Assembly: GCF_024733015.1 (NCBI RefSeq)
Contig: NZ_JANKJG010000001.1
Coordinates: 434,001 to 498,000 of the forward strand
Direction: 5' to 3'
Origin: Pseudosulfitobacter koreensis
GTDB taxonomy: Bacteria; Pseudomonadota; Alphaproteobacteria; Rhodobacterales; Rhodobacteraceae
Length of the DNA: 64,000 nucleotides
Made by a program: the position numbers and the translations under genes. The notes below the pieces were generated by a model. It was not told the origin of the DNA and did not search any database. It saw nothing but the letters and a program-made list of their open reading frames with translations. Below are positions 52,935 to 61,830 of this stretch, piece by piece. Position 1 is the stretch's first letter. Each line of letters begins with the position of its first letter.

Positions 52935-54113
52935 ATGCAAGACATCGTTATTCTCGACGGCGCGCGCACCGCAATCGGCACATTCGGCGGATCGCTGGCT
53001 GGAACACCCACGGTCGATCTGGGCACCGCGGCGGCCAAGGCGGCGCTGGAACGCGCAGGCGTCGAAGGCGCGCAGATCGGCCACGTAGCCTTTGGCAACG
53101 TCATCAACACCGAACCGCGCGACATGTACCTCAGCCGTGTCGCCGCCATGCAGGCGGGTGTGCCGGACACCACGCCCGCGATGAACGTGAACCGTCTGTG
53201 CGGATCGGGCGTGCAGGCCATCGTTTCGGTGATGCAGTCCCTGATGCTGGGCGATGCCGACTTTGGCTTGGCGGGTGGCGCCGAGAACATGTCGCGGAGC
53301 CCCTATATCGTGCCAGCCGCCCGCTGGGGGGCCAAGATGGGCGATGTCCAGTCGCTGGACATGATGCTGGGCACGCTCAACTGCCCCTTCGGCACCGGGC
53401 ACATGGGCGTAACAGCGGAAAACGTCGCCCAGGAACATCAGGTCACCCGCGACGCACAGGATGCTTTTGCGCTGCTCAGCCAGGAGCGCGCGGCGACGGC
53501 GATTGCGGAGGGCCGCTTTGCCAGCCAGATCACGCCGGTCGAGGTGCAGGTCAAGCGTGACATGGTGCCGTTCGAGGTGGACGAGCACCCGAAGGCCACC
53601 AGCATCGACGCGTTGTCGGGATTACGTACAGTTTTCCGCAAAAACGGTACAGTAACCGCAGGCAACGCCAGCGGCATCAATGACGGCGCTGCGGCACTGG
53701 TGCTGGCCACGGCGGACGCAGCGGAAAAGGCGGGGCTGAAGCCCAAGGCGCGCATCCTTGGCTATGCCCACGCCGGTGTACGCCCCGAGGTCATGGGCAT
53801 CGGCCCAATCCCCGCCGTGCGCAAGCTGCTGGAGAAAACCGGCCTGTCGGTCGCGGACTTCGACGTGATCGAAAGCAACGAGGCCTTTGCCGCGCAGGCC
53901 CTGGCGGTCAGCAACGATCTGGGGCTGGACCCCGCAAAGGTGAACCCGAACGGCGGCGCGATTGCGCTGGGCCATCCGGTCGGGGCGACGGGCGCCATCA
54001 TCACCGTCAAGGCGCTGTACGAGCTGGAGCGGATCGGCGGGAAACGCGCCCTGATCACAATGTGCATCGGCGGCGGTCAGGGTATCGCGCTGGCCATCGA
54101 ACGTATCGCTTGA
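52935..54113 (+). CDS. Acetyl-CoA C-acyltransferase (beta-ketothiolase)
   Basis: The 392-residue thiolase has the acylated Cys89 in NVNRLCGSGVQA, NGGAIALGHPVGATGA (active-site His) and the second Cys in TMCIGGGQGIALAI. Length and motifs fit the biosynthetic/PhaA-BktB branch. It could serve polyhydroxyalkanoate synthesis or acyl-CoA degradation; no other pha gene is in the window. It is divergent from the XRE-cupin gene. Confidence 0.9.
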   Translation: MQDIVILDGARTAIGTFGGSLAGTPTVDLGTAAAKAALERAGVEGAQIGHVAFGNVINTEPRDMYLSRVAAMQAGVPDTTPAMNVNRLCGSGVQAIVSVMQSLMLGDADFGLAGGAENMSRSPYIVPAARWGAKMGDVQSLDMMLGTLNCPFGTGHMGVTAENVAQEHQVTRDAQDAFALLSQERAATAIAEGRFASQITPVEVQVKRDMVPFEVDEHPKATSIDALSGLRTVFRKNGTVTAGNASGINDGAAALVLATADAAEKAGLKPKARILGYAHAGVRPEVMGIGPIPAVRKLLEKTGLSVADFDVIESNEAFAAQALAVSNDLGLDPAKVNPNGGAIALGHPVGATGAIITVKALYELERIGGKRALITMCIGGGQGIALAIERIA

Positions 54114-54121
54114 GCCGACGT

Positions 54122-54140
54122 CGGGGGGAACCACCCCCCG
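54122..54140. terminator. GC hairpin between convergent thiolase and ubiB
   Basis: CGGGGGG (54122-54128) and CCCCCCG (54134-54140) pair around AACCA, 8 bases after the thiolase stop and just before the ubiB stop on the other strand. It can act in both directions, although no T-run follows. Confidence 0.6.
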
Positions 54141-54143
54141 GCC

Positions 54144-55676
54144 TCAACTCAGGTGTTGGGCCAGGGCAAAGAGCACACCGCCCAGCACCACGCCGCCTGC
54201 ACCCGCCATTGCGATCCAGCGCCAGAAATGACGCTCGGGCGGCGTTTCATCCTTCGCCTGACGGATCAGCGCCGCCTCGACCAATGCAGGCAGACGCGGG
54301 CCGAACCGGGCCAGCACCATCGCCGTCTTGCCCAGATCGCTTAGTACCGCGCGCGGGCCGATGGATGTCTTGATGTAGTCGGTGACGATGGGGCTGGCCA
54401 CTTCCCAGATGTTCATGCGCGGGTTCAGCGACCGCGCCACACCTTCGACCACAACCATCGTGCGTTGCAGCAGGATCAGCTCTGTGCGGGTTTCCATGCC
54501 GAAACGCTCGGTCACCTCGAACAGATAACTCAGCAGCCGCGCCATCGAGATGCGGGTGGCGTCCATGCCAAAGATCGGCTCGCCCACCGCACGCAGGGCG
54601 CGGGCGAATTCGTCGACGTCCTTGTCGGCGGGCACATAGCCTGCCTCGAAGTGCACTTCGGCGACGCGTTTGTAATCCTTGCGGATAAAGCCGAACAGGA
54701 TCTCGGCATAGACGCGGCGGGTGTATTCGTCGATGTGGCCCATGATCCCGAAGTCATAGGCGATGATATCGCCGTTCGCCGCGACCTTGAGATTGCCTTG
54801 GTGCATGTCGGCGTGAAAGAAACCGTCGCGCAGGGCGTGGTTCAGGAACAGTTGCAGCACCCGCTCGGACAGCTCGACGCGATCAACGCCCAGCGCGTCG
54901 ATTGCGGCGTTATCGCCCATCGACACACCGTCGGCCCAGCTCATGGTCATCACCCGCCGTGCGGAATGATCCCACTTGATGCTTGGCAGTCGAAATCCCG
55001 CATCATCCGCCGTGTTGGCCGCGAATTCGGATGCCGACGCGCTTTCCAGCCGCAAGTCCAGCTCGCCGCGCACAACGCCGTCGAAATGTTCGATCACGTC
55101 CAGAGGTTTCAGGCGGCGTGCGCCGGGGGCGAACAGGTCGACCAGGCTGGCGGCGAGATAGAACGCATCAACGTCCTTTCGGAACGCCGCCTCGATACCG
55201 GGGCGCAGGACCTTGACCGCCACTTCTTCGCCGGTTTCGCGCAGCGTCGCCTTGTGCACCTGCGCGATGGACGCCGCGGCGACGGGTGCGCTGAATTCGG
55301 AAAAGATGGTGTCGACCGGCTGACCCAGTTCCTTTTCGATCTCGCGCTTGGCCACGTCCACATCGAAGGGCGGCAGCTTGTCCTGCAACACCCGCAACTG
55401 CACCGCCAGATCGTTGCCGACAACATCGGGGCGAGTCGAAAGAACCTGACCGAACTTGATATAGGCAGGGCCCAGCGCCGTCAGGGCACGGGTGGCGGGC
55501 GGCATGTTCGGATCGCCGTTGTACCCCAGCCACCGAAACGGCTTGCCCAGCAGTTTCGCCACAAACCGCACGGGTTTCGGCGCATCGAAGGCATCAAGCA
55601 CCACGTTCATCGCACCCGTGCGTTCCAACGTGGCGCCGGTGCGGATCAGCCGCCAGATGTTATGAGGTCCGCGCAC
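54144..55676 (-). CDS. ubiB: UbiB, ubiquinone biosynthesis ABC1/ADCK-type kinase-like protein
   Basis: The 510-residue protein starts at GTG 55676, one base after the ubiE stop. It has ALGPAYIKFGQVLSTRPDVV (KxGQ motif), IAQVHKATLRETGEEVAVKV (Ala-rich loop and Lys), FFHADMHQGNLKVAANGDII and AYDFGIMGHID (metal site). Two hydrophobic segments lie near the C-terminus. It aids ubiquinone precursor extraction and hydroxylation at the membrane. Confidence 0.94.
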   Translation of the reverse strand: MRGPHNIWRLIRTGATLERTGAMNVVLDAFDAPKPVRFVAKLLGKPFRWLGYNGDPNMPPATRALTALGPAYIKFGQVLSTRPDVVGNDLAVQLRVLQDKLPPFDVDVAKREIEKELGQPVDTIFSEFSAPVAAASIAQVHKATLRETGEEVAVKVLRPGIEAAFRKDVDAFYLAASLVDLFAPGARRLKPLDVIEHFDGVVRGELDLRLESASASEFAANTADDAGFRLPSIKWDHSARRVMTMSWADGVSMGDNAAIDALGVDRVELSERVLQLFLNHALRDGFFHADMHQGNLKVAANGDIIAYDFGIMGHIDEYTRRVYAEILFGFIRKDYKRVAEVHFEAGYVPADKDVDEFARALRAVGEPIFGMDATRISMARLLSYLFEVTERFGMETRTELILLQRTMVVVEGVARSLNPRMNIWEVASPIVTDYIKTSIGPRAVLSDLGKTAMVLARFGPRLPALVEAALIRQAKDETPPERHFWRWIAMAGAGGVVLGGVLFALAQHLS

Positions 55677-55677
55677 G

Positions 55678-56430
55678 CTAGATCTTCCATCCCGAATGCA
55701 GGGCAGCAACGCCCATGGTCATATTGCGGTATTTGGCGTTCTCGAACCCTGCGGCACGGACCATGCCGAGGAATGTGTCCTGATCGGGGAAATTGCGGAT
55801 CGATTCGACCAGATACTGATAGCTGTCGCGATCATTCGCGATCATCTTGCCCATCTGCGGGATTACGTTGAACGAATAGAGGTCGTAGGCCTTTTGCATC
55901 GCGGCGTTGGGCAGCTGGCTGAATTCCAGCACCATCAGCCGCCCACCGGGGCGCAGCACGCGAAACGCTTCGTTCAGCGCCTCCTGCGGGCGGGTCACGT
56001 TGCGGATGCCAAAGCTGATCGTGTAGACGTCGAAGGTGTTGTCGGCGAAGGGCAGCGCCATGGCGTCGCCCACGATCCAATCCAGACTGTCATGCATCTG
56101 CTCGGCCTCGGCGCGCTTGCGCCCCTCGACCAGCATCGGTTCGGTCAGGTCCAGAACGGTCGCATGGCCGCTGCCCGCGCGTTTGAGGAACCGGAACGCA
56201 ATGTCGCCGGTGCCGCCTGCCACATCCAGAAGTTTCTGCCCCGAACGCGGCGCCAGCCAGTCCATCATCGCATCCTTCCAGATGCGGTGGATGCCCATGC
56301 TCATCACGTCGTTCATCACATCGTATTTGCTGGCAACGGAGTTGAACACGCCCTGCACCCGTCCGGCCTTGTCTGCCTCGGGTACGGTTTCAAATCCGAA
56401 ATGGGTGGTTTTGTCTGTATCGTCGGTCAT
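55678..56430 (-). CDS. ubiE: Ubiquinone/menaquinone C-methyltransferase UbiE
   Basis: The 250-residue methyltransferase starts at ATG 56430. It has [35 protein letters not shown] (SAM motif I), [15 protein letters not shown] [20 protein letters not shown] and [17 protein letters not shown]. It C-methylates the demethoxy-ubiquinol ring. The gene is divergent from mutM across 89 bases, the usual arrangement beside dnaA in Rhodobacterales. Confidence 0.96.
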   Translation of the reverse strand: MTDDTDKTTHFGFETVPEADKAGRVQGVFNSVASKYDVMNDVMSMGIHRIWKDAMMDWLAPRSGQKLLDVAGGTGDIAFRFLKRAGSGHATVLDLTEPMLVEGRKRAEAEQMHDSLDWIVGDAMALPFADNTFDVYTISFGIRNVTRPQEALNEAFRVLRPGGRLMVLEFSQLPNAAMQKAYDLYSFNVIPQMGKMIANDRDSYQYLVESIRNFPDQDTFLGMVRAAGFENAKYRNMTMGVAALHSGWKI

Positions 56431-56519
56431 CTGGTCATTGTCGCCTTTGTCGGTCTGCCTTGTTATAGGGCGCTGAGGTCTGCGCACAATGCGTGCCTTT
56501 TGTCACAGGAAACCATTCC

Positions 56520-57371
56520 ATGCCCGAATTGCCAGAGGTCGAGACAGTACGCCGCGGACTGGCCCCGGTGATGGAGGGCGCCGTGATCGCCGAAGCCGAG
56601 GTAAACCGGCCCGATCTGCGCTGGCCCTTTCCACCCGAGATGGCAGCGCGTCTGACCGGTCGGCAGGTTCTGGCCCTGCGCAGGCGGTCGAAATACATCC
56701 TGGCCGATCTGGACAGCGGCGAGACGCTGTTGATCCATCTGGGCATGTCGGGCCGTATGCTGATCTCGGGCGATCCGCTGGGGCAGTTCGTACACACCCA
56801 CCCCGCCGCGCAGAAACACGATCATGTCGTGCTGCACATGGACAACGGCGCGCGCATCACCTTCAACGATCCGCGCCGGTTCGGGGCGATGGACCTGTTG
56901 AACACGGCCACCGCCGAAGCGCACAAACTGCTGGCGTCACTGGGTCCCGAGCCGTTGGGAAATGCCTTCAACGAGGACGTGCTGGTGCGGGCGTTCAAGG
57001 GCAGGAACACGCCGGTGAAATCGGCGCTGCTGGACCAGCGGATCGTGGCGGGGCTGGGCAATATATATGTCTGCGAGGCGCTTTTTCGTGCAGGGGTGTC
57101 CCCACGTCGCAAGGCTGGGAACATCGCGCAGGCTCGTGTTCGTGCCCTTGTTCCGATCATTCGCGCGGTGCTGAACGACGCCATCGCGGCGGGTGGATCA
57201 TCCTTGCGGGATTTTCGGCAAGCCGATGGAGAGCTTGGATATTTCCAGCACAGCTTTGACGTTTACGGGCGCGAGGGGCAACCCTGCCGCACCCCGGACT
57301 GTCACGGCACCGTGCAAAGAATTGTGCAGTCGGGGCGGTCGTCCTTCTATTGTGCACTATGTCAAACTTAG
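56520..57371 (+). CDS. mutM: Formamidopyrimidine-DNA glycosylase
   Basis: The 283-residue protein begins [14 protein letters not shown], in which Pro2 (N-terminal after Met removal) and Glu3 are catalytic. The middle has the helix-two-turn-helix [20 protein letters not shown]. The C-terminal zinc finger is [15 protein letters not shown]...YCALCQ with four Cys. It excises 8-oxoguanine and cleaves the abasic site. Confidence 0.97.
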   Translation: MPELPEVETVRRGLAPVMEGAVIAEAEVNRPDLRWPFPPEMAARLTGRQVLALRRRSKYILADLDSGETLLIHLGMSGRMLISGDPLGQFVHTHPAAQKHDHVVLHMDNGARITFNDPRRFGAMDLLNTATAEAHKLLASLGPEPLGNAFNEDVLVRAFKGRNTPVKSALLDQRIVAGLGNIYVCEALFRAGVSPRRKAGNIAQARVRALVPIIRAVLNDAIAAGGSSLRDFRQADGELGYFQHSFDVYGREGQPCRTPDCHGTVQRIVQSGRSSFYCALCQT

Positions 57372-57434
57372 CTTGAAACATGCACCGCCCGTGTTAAGGA
57401 ACGCCCTCAGACGGCAACAAATGGAAGCATTCAC

Positions 57435-58211
57435 ATGGCCTATGAGACGATCATCGTCGATGTAGACGACCACGTCGCCCGTATCACGCTGAACCGCCCG
57501 GACGCATTGAACGCGCTGAGCGAGGAGCTGCTGGGCGAGTTGGCTGAAGCCGTTACCGACGCGCAAAAGGATGACAAGGTGCGGTGCATCGTCATCACCG
57601 GATCGGAAAAAGCATTCGCCGCAGGCGCCGACATCGCGATGATGAGCGAGATGAGCTTTGTCGATACCTTCATGGGCAACCTCTTCACCGACAGCACCGA
57701 AGCGATCAGCCGTGTGCGCAAGCCAATCATCGCGGCGGTGTCCGGCTATGCGCTGGGCGGCGGCTGCGAACTGGCGATGATGTGCGATTTCATCATCGCA
57801 TCGGAAAGCGCCAAGTTCGGCCAGCCCGAGGTGAACCTGGGCGTGATGGCAGGCATCGGCGGCACGCAGCGGCTGGCGCGGTTCGTGGGCAAGTCCAAGG
57901 CGATGGACATGAACCTGACGGGCCGCTTCATGGACGCCGAAGAGGCCGAGCGCTGCGGGCTGGTCAGCCGCGTGGTGCCGACCAAGAAGCTGATGGAAGA
58001 GGCGATGGCCGCCGCCAACAAGATCGCGTCGAAGTCGATGGTGTCGGTCATGGCGATCAAGGAATCGGTCAATCAGGCCTTCGAAGTGCCCCTGCGCGAC
58101 GGGCTGCTGTTCGAGCGTCGGCTGTTCCACTCGATGTTCGCCACCGAGGACCAGTCCGAAGGCATGGCCGCCTTTCTGGAAAAACGCGAACCCCAGTTCC
58201 GCGACAAGTGA
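57435..58211 (+). CDS. Enoyl-CoA hydratase
   Basis: The 258-residue crotonase-fold protein has ITGSEKAFAAGADIAMMSEM (oxyanion hole) and GYALGGGCELAMMCDFIIA with Glu in GGGCELAM. A second catalytic Glu is in FGQPEVNLGVMAGIGGTQRL, and AMDMNLTGRFMDAEEAERCG follows. It hydrates 2-enoyl-CoA in fatty acid oxidation. It starts 63 bases after mutM. Confidence 0.93.
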   Translation: MAYETIIVDVDDHVARITLNRPDALNALSEELLGELAEAVTDAQKDDKVRCIVITGSEKAFAAGADIAMMSEMSFVDTFMGNLFTDSTEAISRVRKPIIAAVSGYALGGGCELAMMCDFIIASESAKFGQPEVNLGVMAGIGGTQRLARFVGKSKAMDMNLTGRFMDAEEAERCGLVSRVVPTKKLMEEAMAAANKIASKSMVSVMAIKESVNQAFEVPLRDGLLFERRLFHSMFATEDQSEGMAAFLEKREPQFRDK

Positions 58212-58257
58212 TCGGGGCGCCCGGCGCCTATGCGTCCGGCCCCCGATACGTGGGGCG

Positions 58258-58286
58258 TTGACTCGGGGCTGCCGCGCGCCTAAAGA
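58258..58286 (+). promoter_or_regulatory. Candidate rpsT promoter
   Basis: TTGACT (58258-58263) and TAAAGA (58281-58286) are separated by 17 bases, 65 bases before the rpsT ATG. A GANTC methylation site (GACTC, 58260-58264) overlaps the -35. Confidence 0.55.
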
Positions 58287-58351
58287 CGCGGCTTCACCGC
58301 AGCTTTTGGCTGTTCTTACACTACCGCACCAATCATTGGGACGAGATAATC

Positions 58352-58615
58352 ATGGCAAATACGCCTCAGGCCAAGAAACGGGCCCGTCAAAACGAAAAAC
58401 GTTTCGCAATCAACAAAGCACGCCGTTCGCGGATTCGCACATACCTGCGCAAGGTCGAGGAAGCGATTGCTTCCGGTGACAAGGCCGCGGCCGAATCTGC
58501 GCTGCGCGTTGCACAGCCCGAACTGATGCGTGGCGTCACCAAGGGTGTTTATCACAAAAACACTGCATCGCGGAAAATGTCACGGTTGTCGTCGCGCGTT
58601 AAATCGCTCGGCTAA
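58352..58615 (+). CDS. rpsT: 30S ribosomal protein S20
   Basis: The 87-residue, Lys/Arg-rich protein begins [20 protein letters not shown] and continues [20 protein letters not shown], then [20 protein letters not shown], which matches S20 throughout. It binds 16S rRNA early in assembly. It lies just upstream of dnaA, as in Caulobacter and other alphaproteobacteria. Confidence 0.97.
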   Translation: MANTPQAKKRARQNEKRFAINKARRSRIRTYLRKVEEAIASGDKAAAESALRVAQPELMRGVTKGVYHKNTASRKMSRLSSRVKSLG

Positions 58616-58644
58616 GGCCAGACACCGAAATATGACGGTTTTGC

Positions 58645-58670
58645 AACGGCATCGCGCAGGCGGTGCCGTT
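58645..58670 (+). terminator. rpsT terminator hairpin
   Basis: AACGGCATCGC (58645-58655) pairs with GCGGTGCCGTT (58660-58670) around GCAG, including one T-G pair. TGTGGTTT follows. It lies 29 bases after the rpsT stop. Confidence 0.7.
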
Positions 58671-59127
58671 TGTGGTTTGAGCCTTCAAAATAGGGCCTCT
58701 AGATTCTTTTCTGCAAAAGCCCGAGTCAACATTTAGTTTCTGTTGCCGCGTCGCGCGCGAAGTTGCTACCAAGGTTCCAGCGATTCACATCGCCTTGGGG
58801 GGACAGGACAAACAGACCCGCGTGCTGCCGCACAAAAAAGGGTTTGATTGCGGGCCGGACAGTCTGGGACAGGCTGAATGGTGTCTGTGGAATGCCGTGA
58901 GACCGGCGCCACCTGTCGCATCATAATTGGGAATGACGAACGTCGTTCAAGGCATCCATAAGCGGGTGCTGCGGGCAGAGGTGCGTTTACCGAAAGACGA
59001 CGGCGCAAGCCGCACCTGTTTCCGTAGGGACACGGGACAGTGCGGGTTTTTCGCGGGCAAAGATTAGGCGGCCAGGTACGGGTATGTGCTTTGGTGGGGA
59101 CAGCAGAAAGGCTTGGGGAACAATCGA
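58671..59127 (+). promoter_or_regulatory. dnaA upstream region with three GANTC sites
   Basis: The space between the rpsT terminator and dnaA has no convincing gene. It contains three CcrM-type GANTC sites in 85 bases: GATTC 58702-58706, GAGTC 58723-58727 and GATTC 58782-58786. In Caulobacter, full methylation of GANTC in the dnaA promoter region affects dnaA transcription. I found no cluster of TTATCCACA-type DnaA boxes, so this is probably a regulatory leader rather than the origin. Confidence 0.5.
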
Positions 59128-60483
59128 ATGACACAAGAAAAATGGGGACAGCTGAGACAACGGCTGCTCAAGACCGTCGGGCAAAACAATTTCACGACCT
59201 GGATCGAACCGCTGGAATTTCAGCAACTGGAAGATGGGATCGCCACGTTCAACGTGCCGACCAATTTCATGGGCAACTATGTCAGCCAGAACTTCGCCGA
59301 TCTGATCCTGCATGAACTGCGCCATGAAAATGCCACCGTGAACCGCCTAAACTTTACCGTCGCTGCCAATAAGTCGGAAAAGCCACGGACCATGCCTGCC
59401 AAACCAGCCGCTGCCCCTGCCAAGGTCGCGCCCTCGTCTGCCCTGAACACCGCGCCGCTGGACCGTCGGTTTACCTTCGACAGCTTTGTCGTCGGCAAGC
59501 CCAACGAGCTGGCCCATGCCGCTGCCAAGCGCGTGGCCGAGGGTGGCCCGGTCACGTTCAACCCGCTGTTTCTTTATGGTGGCGTCGGTCTGGGCAAGAC
59601 GCACCTGATGCACGCCATCGCATGGGAACTGCAGCAGTCGCGCCCTGATCTGTCGGTGCTGTACCTGTCCGCCGAACAGTTCATGTACCGGTTCGTGCAG
59701 GCCCTGCGCGACCGCAAGATGATGGACTTCAAGGAAATCTTTCGCAACGTCGACGTGCTGATGGTGGATGATGTCCAGTTCATCGCGGGCAAGGATTCGA
59801 CGCAGGAAGAGTTCTTTCACACCTTCAACGCGCTGGTGGATCAGAACCGTCAGATCATCATCTCGGCCGACCGCGCCCCCGGCGAGATCAAGGACCTTGA
59901 GGACCGCGTCAAATCGCGCCTGCAATGCGGTCTGGTGGTCGATCTGCACCCCACGGACTACGAGCTGCGTCTGGGCATCCTGCAAAGCAAGGTCGAACAG
60001 CAAAGCCGCAACTATCCCGGTCTGACCATCGCCCCCGGCGTGCTGGAGTTTCTGGCGCACCGCATCTCGACCAACGTGCGTGTTCTCGAAGGGGCGCTGA
60101 CACGGCTGTTCGCCTTTGCCTCGCTGGTCGGGCGCGAGATCGACATGGACCTGACGCAGGACTGTCTGGCCGACGTGCTGCGCGCGTCCGAGCGCAAGAT
60201 CACCATCGAGGAGATCCAGCGCCGCGTGTCCGAGCACTATAACATCCGCCTGTCGGACATGATTGGCCCAAAGCGTCTGCGCAGCTATGCGCGTCCGCGC
60301 CAGATTGCGATGTACCTGTCGAAACACATGACCAGCCGGTCGCTGCCAGAGATTGGCCGCCGTTTCGGGGGGCGCGACCACACCACCGTGATGCACGGTG
60401 TGCGCCGCATCGAAGAGTTGAAGGTGCAGGACGGGCAGATCGCCGAAGATCTCGAACTGCTGCGCCGCGCGCTCGAAGCGTAA
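59128..60483 (+). CDS. dnaA: Chromosomal replication initiator protein DnaA
   Basis: The 451-residue protein has domain I (WGQLRQRLLKTVGQNNFTTW), a short Pro/Ala linker (about 95-115) and the AAA+ domain. The latter has Walker A LYGGVGLGKTHLMHAIAWEL, Walker B NVDVLMVDDVQFIAGKDSTQ and the initiator/sensor parts ISADRAPGEIKDLEDRVKSR. Domain IV has the DnaA-box signature GGRDHTTVMHGVRRIEEL. The start at 59128 gives the normal MTQEKWGQ N-terminus. Confidence 0.98.
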   Translation: MTQEKWGQLRQRLLKTVGQNNFTTWIEPLEFQQLEDGIATFNVPTNFMGNYVSQNFADLILHELRHENATVNRLNFTVAANKSEKPRTMPAKPAAAPAKVAPSSALNTAPLDRRFTFDSFVVGKPNELAHAAAKRVAEGGPVTFNPLFLYGGVGLGKTHLMHAIAWELQQSRPDLSVLYLSAEQFMYRFVQALRDRKMMDFKEIFRNVDVLMVDDVQFIAGKDSTQEEFFHTFNALVDQNRQIIISADRAPGEIKDLEDRVKSRLQCGLVVDLHPTDYELRLGILQSKVEQQSRNYPGLTIAPGVLEFLAHRISTNVRVLEGALTRLFAFASLVGREIDMDLTQDCLADVLRASERKITIEEIQRRVSEHYNIRLSDMIGPKRLRSYARPRQIAMYLSKHMTSRSLPEIGRRFGGRDHTTVMHGVRRIEELKVQDGQIAEDLELLRRALEA

Positions 60484-60503
60484 ACCTGCGTCACCTGTAC
60501 CAC

Positions 60504-60537
60504 ACGGCACCCTTTTCGGGTGCCGTTTGCGTTTGTT
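60504..60537 (+). terminator. dnaA terminator
   Basis: ACGGCACCC (60504-60512) pairs exactly with GGGTGCCGT (60518-60526) around TTTTC, and TTGCGTTTGTT follows. It lies 20 bases after the dnaA stop, so dnaN probably has its own promoter; TTGAGA (60602-60607) with TAATTT (60624-60629), 16-base spacing, is a candidate. Confidence 0.8.
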
Positions 60538-60662
60538 GAGGGTGCAATCCAGCTGCCGCGCTTGACCCTTCTGTCAATCCAGCCGACAACAGAAAAAAAG
60601 GTTGAGAATGCGCCGGTATTGGGTAATTTGCCCGTCCCGGTGGTCCGATTGGAGAGGGACAG

Positions 60663-61781
60663 ATGAAAATCAGTATTGAACGGGCCGCGCTGCTCAAAGC
60701 GGTGAGCCAGGCGCAGTCCGTCGTGGAGCGCCGCAACACCATTCCGATCCTCGCCAACGTGCTGATCGAGGCCGAAGGGTCCGACGTGATGTTCCGCGCC
60801 ACCGATCTGGATATCGAGGTTGTGGATAAGGCCCCCGCCCAGGTCGAGCGCGCAGGTGCCACCACCGTGTCGGCCACCACATTGCATGAAATCGTGCGCA
60901 AGCTGCCCGATGGCGCGCTGGTCACGCTGACCGCCGACGCCGCAGCAGGCCGCCTGACGGTAGAGGCGGGCCGGTCGAACTTTTCGCTGGCCACGCTGCC
61001 CAAGGAAGACTTTCCGGTCATGGCCTCGTCGGAATATGCGTCGAACTTCTCGATCGAGGCGGCCAAGCTGCGCCGTCTGTTCGACAAGTCCAAGTTTGCG
61101 ATTTCGACGGAAGAAACGCGCTATTACCTCAACGGTGTCTACATGCACGTCTCGACCGGCGAAGACGGCCCGGTGCTGCGCTGCGTGGCGACCGATGGTC
61201 ACCGTCTGGCGCGGATCGACACCGGCCTTCCCGCAGGGGCCGACGAGATGCCCGGCGTGATCGTGCCGCGCAAGACCGTGGGCGAGCTGCGCAAGCTTCT
61301 GGACGACGACGAGATGAAGATCGCGGTGTCGGTGTCGGAAACCAAGGTGCGCTTTGCCACACCGGACATCACGCTGACGTCGAAGGTGATCGACGGCACG
61401 TTTCCCGACTACACCCGCGTCATTCCGCAGGGCAACACCCGCAAGCTGGAAGTTGACGCAAGCGACTTTGCCCGCGCCGTGGACCGTGTGGCGACTGTGT
61501 CGTCGGAACGCTCGCGCGCGGTCAAGCTGCAGCTGGACGAAGACCGGCTGATCCTGTCGGTCAACGCGCCTGACAGTGGTGCCGCCGAAGAAGAACTGGC
61601 CGTGTCGTACAATGACGAGCGTCTGGAGATCGGTTTTAACGCCAAGTACCTGCTGGAAATCGCAAGCCAGGTGGACCGTGAAAACGCCGTGTTCATGTTT
61701 AACTCGTCGGGCGACCCGACGTTGATGCGCGAAGGCAATGACATGTCGGCGGTCTACGTCGTCATGCCGATGCGCGTTTAA
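60663..61781 (+). CDS. dnaN: DNA polymerase III beta subunit (sliding clamp)
   Basis: The 372-residue protein begins MKISIERAALLKAVSQAQSV and shows the three clamp repeats, with RNTIPILANVLIEAEGSDVM near the start, VATDGHRLARIDTGLP in domain II and the C-terminal end DMSAVYVVMPMRV that forms the protein-binding pocket. It tethers the polymerase to DNA. Confidence 0.98.
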   Translation: MKISIERAALLKAVSQAQSVVERRNTIPILANVLIEAEGSDVMFRATDLDIEVVDKAPAQVERAGATTVSATTLHEIVRKLPDGALVTLTADAAAGRLTVEAGRSNFSLATLPKEDFPVMASSEYASNFSIEAAKLRRLFDKSKFAISTEETRYYLNGVYMHVSTGEDGPVLRCVATDGHRLARIDTGLPAGADEMPGVIVPRKTVGELRKLLDDDEMKIAVSVSETKVRFATPDITLTSKVIDGTFPDYTRVIPQGNTRKLEVDASDFARAVDRVATVSSERSRAVKLQLDEDRLILSVNAPDSGAAEEELAVSYNDERLEIGFNAKYLLEIASQVDRENAVFMFNSSGDPTLMREGNDMSAVYVVMPMRV

Positions 61782-61797
61782 GAGTTTTCTTGCCTCC

Positions 61798-61824
61798 GGC
61801 GGGGATATTTAGGGCCAAAAGAAG
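61798..61824 (-). repeat. Short interspersed intergenic repeat, copy 2
   Basis: Read on the minus strand this is CTTCTTTTGGCCCTAAATAT followed by CCCCGCC. It aligns with CTTC-TGGC-T-AAATATCCC of the element at 30221-30244, apart from a 3-base gap and a few changes. Its plus-strand end merges into the GAAGGGG ribosome site of recF. Confidence 0.5.
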
Positions 61825-61830
61825 GGGACA

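Noticed and set aside
58671..59127. Replication origin in the rpsT-dnaA gap
   Set aside because: The region is 457 bases and near dnaA, but I found only loose partial matches (such as TGTGGAATG) to TTATCCACA and no AT-rich unwinding stretch. In several alphaproteobacteria the origin lies elsewhere.
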